Shown here: piece by piece, positions 55,190 to 64,000 of the stretch
Layout of the letters: the number at the start of each line of letters is the position of its first letter
Position numbering within the stretch: position 1 is the first letter of the stretch
DNA from: Cordilura impudica
Taxonomy: Eukaryota > Arthropoda > Insecta > Diptera > Scathophagidae
Length of the DNA: 64,000 nucleotides
Assembly: GCA_963682025.1 (NCBI GenBank)
Contig: OY821517.1
Coordinates: 300,828,844 to 300,892,843 of the forward strand
Direction of reading: 5' to 3'
The notes under the pieces: model-generated
The model's database searches: none
What the model was told of the DNA's origin: nothing
Seen by the model: the letters and a program-made list of their open reading frames with translations, nothing else
Program-made: the position numbers and the translations under genes

Positions 55190-56041
55190 AACTAATTACA
55201 ATTCATAGTTGATGATGACGAAACATTTAACGTGTCATGTAGCTGCTCAAGAAATTTCATCATTGACAGTAAGTTCTGTACGTCTTTAGGATTCTGTACT
55301 AATTGATTATATCGATAAATTAAAACTGTGTCAAATTTCCTCAGAATCAGATGAGATATAATGGAATCTTATACTTCACCCCAGCCACCAACCCCTTTTA
55401 GTGTGGCAACAATTTCGTTCACCGTGTAGATTCTTCGGTTCTTCTCCAAGAGTTGGAAGCGCTAGCAACTTTTCAAACTTTTCCGAGAATATTTGACGAT
55501 TTTTATTTTCGTATCTATTTTCCAATAGCTCACAAATGCAGTTGTAATTTTCTGGTGGACCATCTGAAGTACCATTTTTAGTGCATCGCCACCAAGTGTC
55601 AATTCCGATACTGAAGCTTTTTTGTCAAATCTAAATCATTTTTGTTATGAACTAATTCCTTAAAATGTTCACTAAACTCTAACCATTTCTGTTGATCTCC
55701 AAGAAATTTAGGAACTTTCATTTTGCATAATGGAGATTCAACTTCCATGCTTTTGTTGCTGGTTTTGTCAATCATATCTTCGATATCAAAAATTGCACCC
55801 TGAATTTTATTCATTTTATTTTCGAAAGCTTTTGTGATTTTTATGGGTTTGTGGGTTTTACTCCGCTTGCATTGTCAATCTTTCTGGCATTCTCTGCAAT
55901 GTAGTCAACTACATGTACACATTTTAAAGCTTCAGGCACCTTGTTGTCTATAAACTCGTTTATCTCCGTAAAGAGCTCAGATAAATAGTTGGCATTCGTA
56001 AGATTGATATGTATAGTTTTATCGCAAGGCAAAGAATCCAT
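55190..56041 (-). pseudogene. BEL/Pao Gag (DUF1759) relic
   Basis: From ATG at 56,041 a 66-residue frame with coiled-coil-like composition (MDSLPCDKTIHINLTNANYL). Further on, MNKIQGAIFDIEDMIDKTSN and KVPKFLGDQQKWLEFSEHFK then ELVHNKNDL match the DUF1759 start of BEL/Pao Gag (KLPKF.G....W..F...F). Frameshifted continuation CICELLENRYENKNRQIF corresponds to the L..RYEN motif. Several stops. No pol or LTR is visible next to it. It may derive from a different BEL/Pao element than the one at 7-10 kb. Confidence 0.65.
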
Positions 56042-56440
56042 CTTACTGTGGTTGAATTGACTGTGTATCAGAATCTAGTATATTGTCAATTCTTTGGAAT
56101 ATAGTAATAAATAGCTTTTCGTAATATATATTCTTTAATATGTCATTAAACTTCAGAATAACTTTTAAATGTAATAGTACTTTAGAATCAAAGAAAGTAA
56201 TATTTTAACTTGCAAAGTAACTGTACGCAAAAGTACTCGCGTTTCCTTTCAGTAGTTATATAATATCACTATCTGTGATGAACGTTTGTCAGATTCTCAC
56301 TCTACGGATGTCTGTTGAATACTATTTTGGTTACTTGAAGTATTGTACTTGTCAGTAAATTTAAAAATCTTAAAACTAAGCTAGACTAGCAGGTACGCAA
56401 CAATTGAAAAAATATTTGCGATCTTAGTCACGTTTAACAC
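56042..56440. other. non-coding spacer
   Basis: No recognised gene or repeat. It might contain 5' non-coding sequence of the Gag relic. Confidence 0.35.
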
Positions 56441-56945
56441 ATGTTTCTTATTTGGAATTTTCTTAATTACCCTAACAATATATGCAAAGAAGTAAGAGAA
56501 GCGTGTCCAAAAAAGGTGTCTGGTGCACGTGTTGTAATTTTTATTGCTTATCTTCAAAAAGGAAAAACAATAAACGACGAGCATTATGCTCACTTGATGC
56601 GTTTATGTGACGAAATTAGGGAGAAAATGCTGCATTGGGCAAAGAGGAAAGTTTTGTTTCATCAAGATAATGCACCAGTTCACACGCCCACTATTGCGAT
56701 GTCCAAAACCCAAGAATTTTAGTTTGAATCGCTTCATCATGTACCTAATTCCCGCTTTCTTTTTCCAAACTTAAAAAATGGCTCGGTAGCAAAAGACTTG
56801 CCAACAATGAAAGGGTCGAGTCTGCGGTTGATGGCTATTTTAAGAAGCTAGACTGTTCTTACTATTAACAGGGTATCGAAGCTATTGAATATCGCCGGGA
56901 AAAGTGTATCTAACAAAAGTGAGATTATGCTGACAAATAAGACAC
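56441..56945 (+). pseudogene. mariner transposase fragment (DD34D type)
   Basis: GARVVIFIAYLQKGKTINDE, YAHLMRLCDEIREKM, AKRKVLFHQDNAPVHTPTIA (second catalytic D in HQDNAPVHT), then a stop at 56,722; frameshifted remnants of the SRFLFPNLKN and VDGYF blocks follow to about 56,945. The segment before GARVV is deleted. An inactive plus-strand fragment. Confidence 0.8.
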
Positions 56946-57056
56946 ATTTTTCCCAAATTTGCTGTGTTTTGTTAGTCAGGTCGGGTTGTGCTGGTACCGT
57001 CCTCATAATTAAGAACACATTAAAACGCTTACAAAAAAATGTTTATTAACAAAAAG

Positions 57057-57845
57057 TCAAAATTTCGTTGCGAAGCCTTTCTTTTCGATAACTATTTTAC
57101 ATCTGCGATGCATTGAAGCCATCGAATTTTTCGCTATATGGAATGACTTCTCAAGCCCTTTTGTTTCGATGTAGAAATCATCAAAATTGTTAATGTTTGT
57201 TTTTGCAACATGCTATTGAACCTCAATAGATCGAAATCATTTTTTTATTCTACGAATAATTTCACTCTGCCACAGTTAACGAATTATTGCTCCTGATTAA
57301 AAGTAAAAGTGAAACTAGGTCTAACGTTTGTACCTCTTCTTTAAATAATAAACCAAAATATGGAATTTCGATTGATTTTACTCGATGTCGAATGTGGCGA
57401 TTAACCCTCAGGACTACATGAAAGCCAATTGAGAACAGTAACCGAATTGTTTGTAAACCATTGCTTGACGTGTAGCGCCGTGTGCTTCGGATCATTATCT
57501 TGCTGAAATTTCCATGTTACCGGCATATTTTCGTCAACATAAGGCGTAATTGTGTCGTTTACGATTCTTCCATATTGGATAACTCCACGTGACGTCATAG
57601 CATGATGGAACCTCCTCCACGCGATTCATGCGATTTTTTCCGACTTTCCAACAATTTTGCATATCCTCGAGCTGTTGTAATTCGGGTTGTTTGTTTTCGG
57701 ACCAACTTCTATCCATGGTTTAAGAAACTTTTAAGGCTTCTGCGATATCCCTGTAAGTGCTTCTATAATCTTTCGAGTACTGACATCACAAGATTTATTT
57801 TTATCCATGTCAAACCTGTAGTTAATGCTTTCCGAAAATGAAAAA
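57057..57845 (-). pseudogene. Tc1-type transposase relic, interrupted by repeat C
   Basis: Minus strand: STRKIIEALRGISQ-like HTH remnant (about 57,780), GVIQYGRIVNDTITPYVDEN, MPVTWKFQQDNDPKHTALHV with second catalytic D in QQDNDPKHT (about 57,500), KQWFTNNSVTVLNWLS, then repeat C. Beyond it: KNSMASMHRRCKIVIEKKGF and ATKF with a stop at 57,057-57,059, the typical Tc1 C terminus. The SPDLNPIE block is lost at the junction. AATAAA follows the stop at about 57,042. Several stops and frameshifts elsewhere. Confidence 0.75.
57233..57405 (-). repeat. dispersed repeat C, second copy
   Basis: Matches 35,668-35,845: CGAGTAAAATCAATCGAAAT, AGACCTAGTTTCACTTTTAC, GTTAACTGTGGCAGAGTGAA, TTTCGATC. It is placed between two parts of the Tc1 transposase, so it looks inserted. 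Confidence 0.65.
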
Positions 57846-57860
57846 CACTAAATGAAATCA

Positions 57861-58500
57861 CAAGTAAGAAAATTATAGTCGGTCTAGACCGACTATACGA
57901 TACACTATACCATGGCTTAGGGACCCTATCCCTCCGTCAATTTAAGTGGATATAGAAAATAAGCATAAACCAAATTTGAGTGGCATTGTTATTAATTTTT
58001 TTGGCTGCAGATTTGAAAAAGTTCATGTCGGATGCTATATTTATACGGGGACTACGTCGAAAAATGGACCGATCCTGACCATATTTGGTAAAGTCACTTA
58101 TATTTTGAAAAAATATATACAAACCAAATTTGAGAAAAAACTGTTCAATATTTGTGTTTTTTGATAGATTTAAGTGAAAACTGGGAAGCACCTTTATATG
58201 GGGGCTGTGATTAACAATTGTCCTAGGATTTGTTTTTAGAGTGTTGATTAATGGATGCAATAAACGCAGTCAACTCCAATTTGAACGAGAGCTCTATGAT
58301 AATTATCATAGGGGTCACTTGTATGGCGTCTAGGTCTGAACATGAACCGATTTTTACTAATTGCAATTGCGTTCATCCTATGGCTGATAGAATCTTATAT
58401 ACTAAATCTTATCATAATATATTCATACTTTCGACCTGTAGTTTGATTACAAGTTTTACATGGACATACAGACGGATGAACGGACAGATGGACAGATGTG
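57861..58500 (+). repeat. repeat family A, 5' part, interrupted
   Basis: CAAGTAAGAAAATTATAGTC head with the 24-bp palindrome at 57,874-57,897. It runs to the GACGG tract (CAGACGGATGAACGGACAGA at about 58,470), where an R1-clade LINE interrupts it; the remainder resumes at 60,528. Confidence 0.88.
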
Positions 58501-58504
58501 TTCA

Positions 58505-60527
58505 GGATTAGCGTGAGTACCTACCGCAATGGTCCGACCTCACGGTGCTCTTAACACCGGATGGAAACTATGCGTCCACCGGCGCCCTCGCAGCACGAGT
58601 ACCAATTTGAGGCATGCATTTGGACATGACCTCCCACTTGGATGAGGAGCGGAGTACTATCTAAAACTCCTACCGATCTATGGGTCACGGCACCCGGTTG
58701 CAATGCAACTCCACACCGAGCTTGCGCTCTCCCCGCGATTTGGGTCTAAACCACAGCCACCACGATGCTCGCCAAGGGGCCACACCATTGTCAGACTGGA
58801 ACTAGGTTCCAGGGGCTTCTGACACCCATGGTACCAGAATAAAGCCTCCGGTCAGGATTCGTAGCCAAAACTACTACCAGTTGAACCCCAAACAGTTCGG
58901 GACTGGTGGCCCTGGACGACAAACATATAGACATAGACAAAAAGACAAGGACACAACAATGAACAGCCGCATTCTGAGTTAGCATGTGCCCCCTCAGCAG
59001 CAGCACACAAAGGACAACAATGAACATAGCAACACATAGAACGACAGAAACAAACGCGCAGGAACAGCAGGTAGCAGCAACAACAGGAAACAGCAAGGAG
59101 AGAGTCGAAGACGGTGCACCGTTGTGGAGGGACAGATACCAATGTATCAGCCCGCGCCAACAGTCATTCTCATATCTGAAATCCAGGCACGACGATGTGC
59201 ACTACTGGAGCGACCACCCATTGGCAGTTGAGCACCACCACGGATGGCCGCATCAGAGGCCACCTATACTAAACGTCCAGTTCTCCTACGATTGAATACG
59301 CCCCTTGCATATTCACCTAAATTCCTAACAGTCCGCCCGTCCTCTAATGCCCTACTAAAATCCCATCCTAACTCTGCTTGAAAAATCCCCATCCTATCTA
59401 AACTCCTAATATCACTATAAAGTGCACACCCGGTCAAAACATGTACGACGTCCTCCGGCCCTTCCCCCCGGCCCCTCTTATGCAGAAAAGCATTCAAGGA
59501 GCCATGCGCAGTCAGTAAAAAGCCCAGACTAAGGCCGAAGCCAAAGTCCGGGCGGTCTCTCACGAAGGTCACGTCCTTAATAAATTCGTACGTTGTTCGC
59601 CCCTTATAAGTCTCAGTCCAACGTGAACGCCATCTTGAAAGAAGATGCTCGTCCAGCAGGAGTTTCACCTGCCTCAAGTCTAAATCAGCGATTTCAGTCG
59701 AAGTTATCCAATCATGCCCTGATAGTGGCAGTCCCTTCTTAACCTTGAAAATGATACCACGACGTACCACCTCCAAGTCAAGGGGAGGTGCACCTAACAA
59801 AACTTGAAGAGCATCTGTCGAAACTGTGTGACAAACTGGCATGCAAGCCAGCATTGCCACTCTCTGAAAAGACAAGATTCGTTTCATGCCCATAGCAGAC
59901 AGAGCGGTGTCGTACCATACAGACGAGCCGAATGTTGCACAAGCAACAAACAGATCACTATATATGGTACGGACAGCTCTCCTGCTAAGACCCCAGTCAT
60001 TCCTAAGGATGCGTCTGACTCCTCCCACTACTGTCGTCAACTTGTCCTTCAGTGTCGAAAGATGAACTAGAAAGTTCATTCTTTCGCCCATGGTTATGCC
60101 CAAATACCTAACCTGAGTCACGTATCGAATGCTGGCATTGCCAGATCGAACTACAGGTGGGCGAGCCTGCGATAAGCTGCCTTTAAGCAGCATGGTAACG
60201 GTCTTTTCCCTAGACACTTCAACACCGACACTGATCCCCCACTCATTTATTTCACGCATGGCCCCCTCATCTTTTCTCTCCAGTTCAGCACGAGACTGAC
60301 CTTCGATTAAGATGAGCAAATGGGTTGTTCTTAGAGACCTTAACAAGGGATCCATCATTAGGTTCCAAATAAATGGACCGCAGATGGACCCTTGCGGGGA
60401 GCCCCTAACAACCTCTCTACAAACAGTATCGTTGGCTCCTACCGCAAAAACTTTCCTACCACTGAAATAGCTTTTCCATAAGGAAAGCTCTCTACAACCT
60501 ACTCTCCGTAGTCTATCCAGGACAGCT
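58505..60527 (-). mobile_element. R1-clade LINE, 5'-truncated, in the GACGG tract of repeat A
   Basis: Minus-strand element: partial ORF2 (60,527-59,264) and a 3' UTR of about 750 bases ending near AATCCTGAACACATC, without poly(A). GGACAGATGG on the left and GGACAGACGG on the right flank it. R1-clade elements often choose specific targets, including simple repeats. Open frames on the opposite strand within the 3' UTR are not genes. GC content is clearly higher than in the surroundings. Confidence 0.85.
59264..60527 (-). pseudogene. R1-clade reverse transcriptase, C-terminal half, catalytic motif lost
   Basis: Open from about 60,527 (LDRLRRVGCRELSLWKSYFS) through GSPQGSICGPFIWNLMMDPL (R1-type motif B) to a stop at 59,264. 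Where the catalytic YADD should precede LLILIEGQ, the sequence reads RSLRTTHLLILIEGQ: a short deletion has removed it and the two aspartates are TH. After the thumb (RYLGITMGERMNFLVHLSTL) comes a C-terminal domain with a GHDWITSTEI block and a degenerate zinc cluster (HVLTGCALYSDIRSLD). The frame is otherwise intact for more than 400 codons, so inactivation is due to this deletion and 5' truncation. Confidence 0.88.
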
Positions 60528-60610
60528 GGACAGACGGATGGAAGGACAAACGAACATCGCTAAATCGCCTCAGAAAGTGATTCTGAGTCGATCGTAGTTT
60601 GCCATATTGT
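60528..60610 (+). repeat. repeat family A, resumption after the LINE
   Basis: CTGGACAGACGGATGGAAGG, ACATCGCTAAATCGCCTCAG and AAGTGATTCTGAGTCGATCG continue the order expected after the GACGG tract of repeat A. The last 150 bases of the family are missing. Confidence 0.8.
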
Positions 60611-63340
60611 AGATAAGGTAAAATAGGTGTAACGATTGGTGAATTTTAGAGGAACCGAGTTGAATTAGCTAAGTAGTGTCAAGTTTTAGCATTTTAATAT
60701 CGCGATTTAATTATTGGATAATACTACTGTGCCTAACTAGTTGCTCGTTGCTGTGAAATAAAGCTGAAGAAAAACTAGCATATGTTTTTTTTACAGTTAG
60801 AAATAAAGTAACATGAAATATTTTTCAAAATCAGTTAAGCTATTTTTGTCCGTCCGTCCATCTGCTTGTAAAAGTGACAAGGTACAAGTTAAAATATAGA
60901 AATATATTGTATGAAACTTGCTACACCTCAATTTTTATATAGCAAGGACAACAACCGGTTAAATAATTGATAAAAATCAATCGGTATTTTGACCTGGACA
61001 AGTAAGTATAATCTATTCTGGTGGAAAACAGGCATCACTTCTTCAGACCGAACAGGACGGCAGTTGCGTCGGCGGTTTTTAAGAGGTTTTTAAGAGGTTT
61101 TTATCGGAAATGCACATGACTACTAGCAACATTACTTTGGAGCAACAGATAGGGAAATGTAGGATTTTGCGAACAAAAAATACGTGGGAACTGCACATAT
61201 TTAATCGGTTGAAAAAAAGTACTGCTGTAAGGACTGATATATCCCATACCTGTGCTGTGTCGACCAGGTCTCTCTACCAGCATATATCACAGCAAATACT
61301 GTTGTGAGTCATTTGATTTTTTTATTATTATTTTTGTTTTGTTTCGTTGATTCTTTAATTTTTACAATTCTTGAACGATTTTTGACAAGTCTTTCAGATT
61401 TTTTTGGAAAGCATATATGAAAAATTATAATATGACAATGGTTATCTTGATATTTTTAGATTATTTATTCATTCATTATTCTCAATTTCATAAGAGTTGC
61501 CACAGTTTAAAATTATAACAAAAAAATTTTTTTTTGTGAAACGCCCTAATATCCCTCAAACCTATTATCTCTCAAACCTATTATCCCTCAAACCTATTAT
61601 CCCTCAAACCTATTATCCCTCTGGGACATCTGGAGTTTATGTAGAAAAAAATCTCTGTTGACAGTGTGGTCCTTTAGAGGGTTAATGTGATTATATTGAC
61701 AGAAAGGACATAAAATTTTGCGAAACAAATTATGGTTCGTTAAATAGAAGTCTGCATATGGAATCCAATCACACCATTAACATTTTACCTTCTGGCCAAA
61801 CGAATAGTGTTTCACATTAAACGCCACTACATGCATATGTGCCATTTTGTATAGTTCACAAAAACCAACGGTCAATGTTTGGCGGCTAAATAACAACTTT
61901 AACAACTAAATAATTTTAGCTGGCTAAAGCAAATAAAAGCATAAAAATTGTTTTTTTTTTTTTCTTTAATTTTTAAAGTCAGAAACTACTTGGTGTCCAG
62001 TTAAGACGATTTGTGGAGAAAATCAGAAATTAAAATAAAACCGAAGTATTTATATGGAAATAAAATGTATTCAAAACACAGAACCCTTCAGCGCAGCACA
62101 GAACCCTTGAGCTAAGTTGCAAGCGTCTCTTTGGCTATGGCCATAAAATCGTAAAAAGTTGTAAAAATGCTACAGAATTTTATGATTTTTCTTTCTTAAA
62201 ACGCAATATCAGTTACATATAATTGTGTGCCCCTACTACGAGTGCAATACAATAAGCTAAATGGTCACAGATGTGGTTAAAAATATAGTTATACAAAGAA
62301 ATTCCTTTAAGTTGTGTTTATTTTTCGTGCCTCCGTTGTAGATTTGACTCGAGCATTATAAACAAATATTATCGTATTTGTTGGCAGCTCTTTTTATAAC
62401 CTCAACTGTTTGTTTGAAGTTTCATAAGGCAGATTTAACTAAAACAAAAATCATAAAAATTGCAATTCTGAAAAGAAATCCCTTATAATTGAAAAATAAA
62501 AAAAACATCTTGACAGGTAATTTTCTCTCAAAATTTACGCGATTTCCTGCAAATTCATCATGTCTTTGCTACTAAAACTGAATTGTTCGAATTATATGCT
62601 TATATGCGAATACTTGGAATTGTATATGGGAGTAAAAATATTTTACAAAGATGGCATTTGCAGGCTCATATAATGCCTCTTCTTATAACTGTAGCTACTT
62701 AAATAGAGTCTATGGCAGTGAAAAATAACCAGTTCATACTCCAAATCATGCTTGTACATTTCAAGAAACCCTCGTATTCGAACGCCATTCTTGAAATAGT
62801 TACTAGAAATATAAGTCTGACTGACCAGTTCTCTATAACAGTACACACCACATCCATAGGAAAATGGGCCACTGGTCTTACAGAAGCTCACTTTTGAGAA
62901 TTCAGAATTGGGTCTTGAGTAGTATTACTTATTGAAGTCTATGGATTTAATCGTTTCAATACAAGTTTCTAGTTAATATATTAATAAAGGAAAATTAAGA
63001 ATTTAAGTATAACATAATGTTACGCTTAATGGCATCTATATTTTTAAAATAATCAAAAAGTTAATATAACTCATTAAAGTTGCATTTTGTATTCAACGGA
63101 TCAGCGTTAGCATAATTTGTTCGAAAAACGGAATACAAAGTGGTTGATAGTGACGAGTCATTCACTGAGAAATATTATTATATTTAGAATGAATTCAGTA
63201 CAAACATCTCCATGTATCACATTCTTCACGAAAGACACGGTCAACATAGTCTTGCTGCTTTTGAAAGTAAAGGGTTTTTCAACAGGGACGCTACAAAATT
63301 AGAAAGACAGGGACAGCAAACGACGCCATATTTCTTGCCG
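60611..63340. other. non-coding region without recognised genes
   Basis: No similarity recognised. The frame at 61,110-61,307 (MHMTTSNITLEQQIGKCRIL) and frames on both strands at 62,643-62,897 have no domain; they may be chance or exons of an unknown gene. A GACGGAC-type module on the minus strand (CGTCCGTCCATCTG at about 60,850) suggests a small A/B repeat remnant. Confidence 0.35.
61548..61622 (+). repeat. 16-bp tandem repeat
   Basis: Four and a half copies of CCCTCAAACCTATTAT, with one CTCTC variant in the second unit. Short recent expansion. Confidence 0.92.
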
Positions 63341-63379
63341 CTCTTTTGACATTTCTCTTCAGTAAGGTTTGCTATTTCA

Positions 63380-64000
63380 TGATGGAAAGATATACGAGCC
63401 AACAACGAGTCGAAATTATTAAAATTTACTACCGAAATTCGGAGTCAGTGGCCTCAACGTTAAGAGCGCTACGTCAAATTTATGGTCGCCATAATGGTCC
63501 TAGCAGATCAACAGTTGAGCGTCTAGTGAAAAATTTGAATCCACAGGCACAGCACAAAATGTTCCCGTACCAGTGAGACAAAGAAGTGTCCGTAGGTCGA
63601 GAACATTGCTGCCGCTGAGGCTTCAGTTGAAGCCCAAATGTGTCTCTCACAGGTCGTTCTCAAGCGTTGGGCATCTCTGTGACGTTGTTGTGGCGAATTT
63701 TGCGAAAAGATCTTGGCCTACATCCGTACAAGATCAAATTGACGCAAGAACTGAAGCCGCTTGACCACCAGAATTGGGCTGAGCAACAACTTGAAAATGA
63801 TTCGGATTTTCATCGAAAAATCATCTTCAGCAATGAGGCTCATTTCTGGCTGAATGGCTTCGTCAATAAACAAAATATGCGTTATTGGTCAGACAGCAAC
63901 CCACACATACTCCATGAGTCATCATTACATCCCGAAAATATTACAGTTTGGTGCGGTTTATGGGTCGGCGGCGTCATTGGGCCGTACTTCTTCCGTGATG
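63380..64000 (+). pseudogene. DD41D-like mariner transposase, truncated by the window end
   Basis: Starts ATG at about 63,380 (MMERYTSQQRVEIIKIYYRN), continues to about 63,530, then frameshifts through RQRSVR. Later parts are in another frame: TLLWRILRKDLGLHPYKIKL, TQELKPLDHQNWAEQQLEND, then FSNEAHFWLNGFVNKQNMRY and VWCGLWVGGVIGPYFF. The first catalytic aspartate is N (AAT at about 63,831-63,833). At least two frameshifts. The rest, including the second and third aspartates, lies outside the window. Belongs to the same broad group as the other DD41D copies but is a distinct lineage. Confidence 0.85.

Noticed and set aside
58791..59295. Overlapping open frames on both strands
   Set aside because: They lie in the GC-richer 3' UTR of the R1-clade LINE, with no similarity to any domain.

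Overview
The window is eukaryotic, AT-rich and gene-poor, and almost everything recognisable in it is a transposable element or a tandem repeat. The element set (DD41D rosa-like mariners, DD34D mariner, Tc1, hAT, piggyBac, Harbinger, BEL/Pao, R1-clade and I/Jockey-type LINEs, Helitron-like elements) together with interspersed repeats carrying GACGGACGG modules points to a higher dipteran (schizophoran, probably calyptrate) fly genome. That assignment is inference from element families. I found no convincing host gene, tRNA, rRNA or CRISPR array.

Layout. 1-4,030: Helitron 3' end, hAT relic, 5'-truncated LINE with a (TAA)n tail. 4,031-10,570: a duplicated 260-bp segment, then an 18-bp minisatellite on both sides of the 3' half of a BEL/Pao retrotransposon (minus strand) that has an extra zinc-knuckle/protease-like ORF after pol. 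10,570-13,725: unannotatable sequence and a TTACC microsatellite. 13,728-17,635: a 3.9-kb AATTTTT satellite with a higher-order duplication and one insertion carrying a hammerhead-like motif, ending at a LINE 3' end. 17,740-25,215: repeat fragments, a LINE relic, and a broken copy of an unnamed arthropod repeat-associated gene. 26,001-35,294: a ZMYM1-like hAT relic (minus) containing a MITE and a LINE tail, then Helitron copy 1, which holds an intact mariner at its 5' end and a repeat-A copy near its 3' end.

35,300-49,450: a 120-bp tandem array; a Tc1 element containing a foldback MITE, a repeat-A copy and a DD41D mariner; Helitron copy 2, which lacks repeat A and so shows the empty site; and a repeat-B copy containing another DD41D mariner. 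49,724-53,965: a second Helitron 3' end, a piggyBac relic split by a Harbinger derivative, a LINE C-terminus and a DD34D mariner. 54,000-64,000: a Gag (DUF1759) relic, mariner and Tc1 fragments, a repeat-A copy split by an R1-clade LINE, and a DD41D-like mariner cut by the window end.

The genes do not form a pathway. The window is a nested insertion record: several elements were interrupted by younger ones, so relative ages can be read directly. The only apparently intact transposase is the 361-residue mariner ORF at 30,561-31,646. The most distinctive structures are two hairpin-headed repeat families (A and B) that share one architecture, the satellite's A-B-C-D order repeated twice, and the non-canonical third ORF of the BEL/Pao element.
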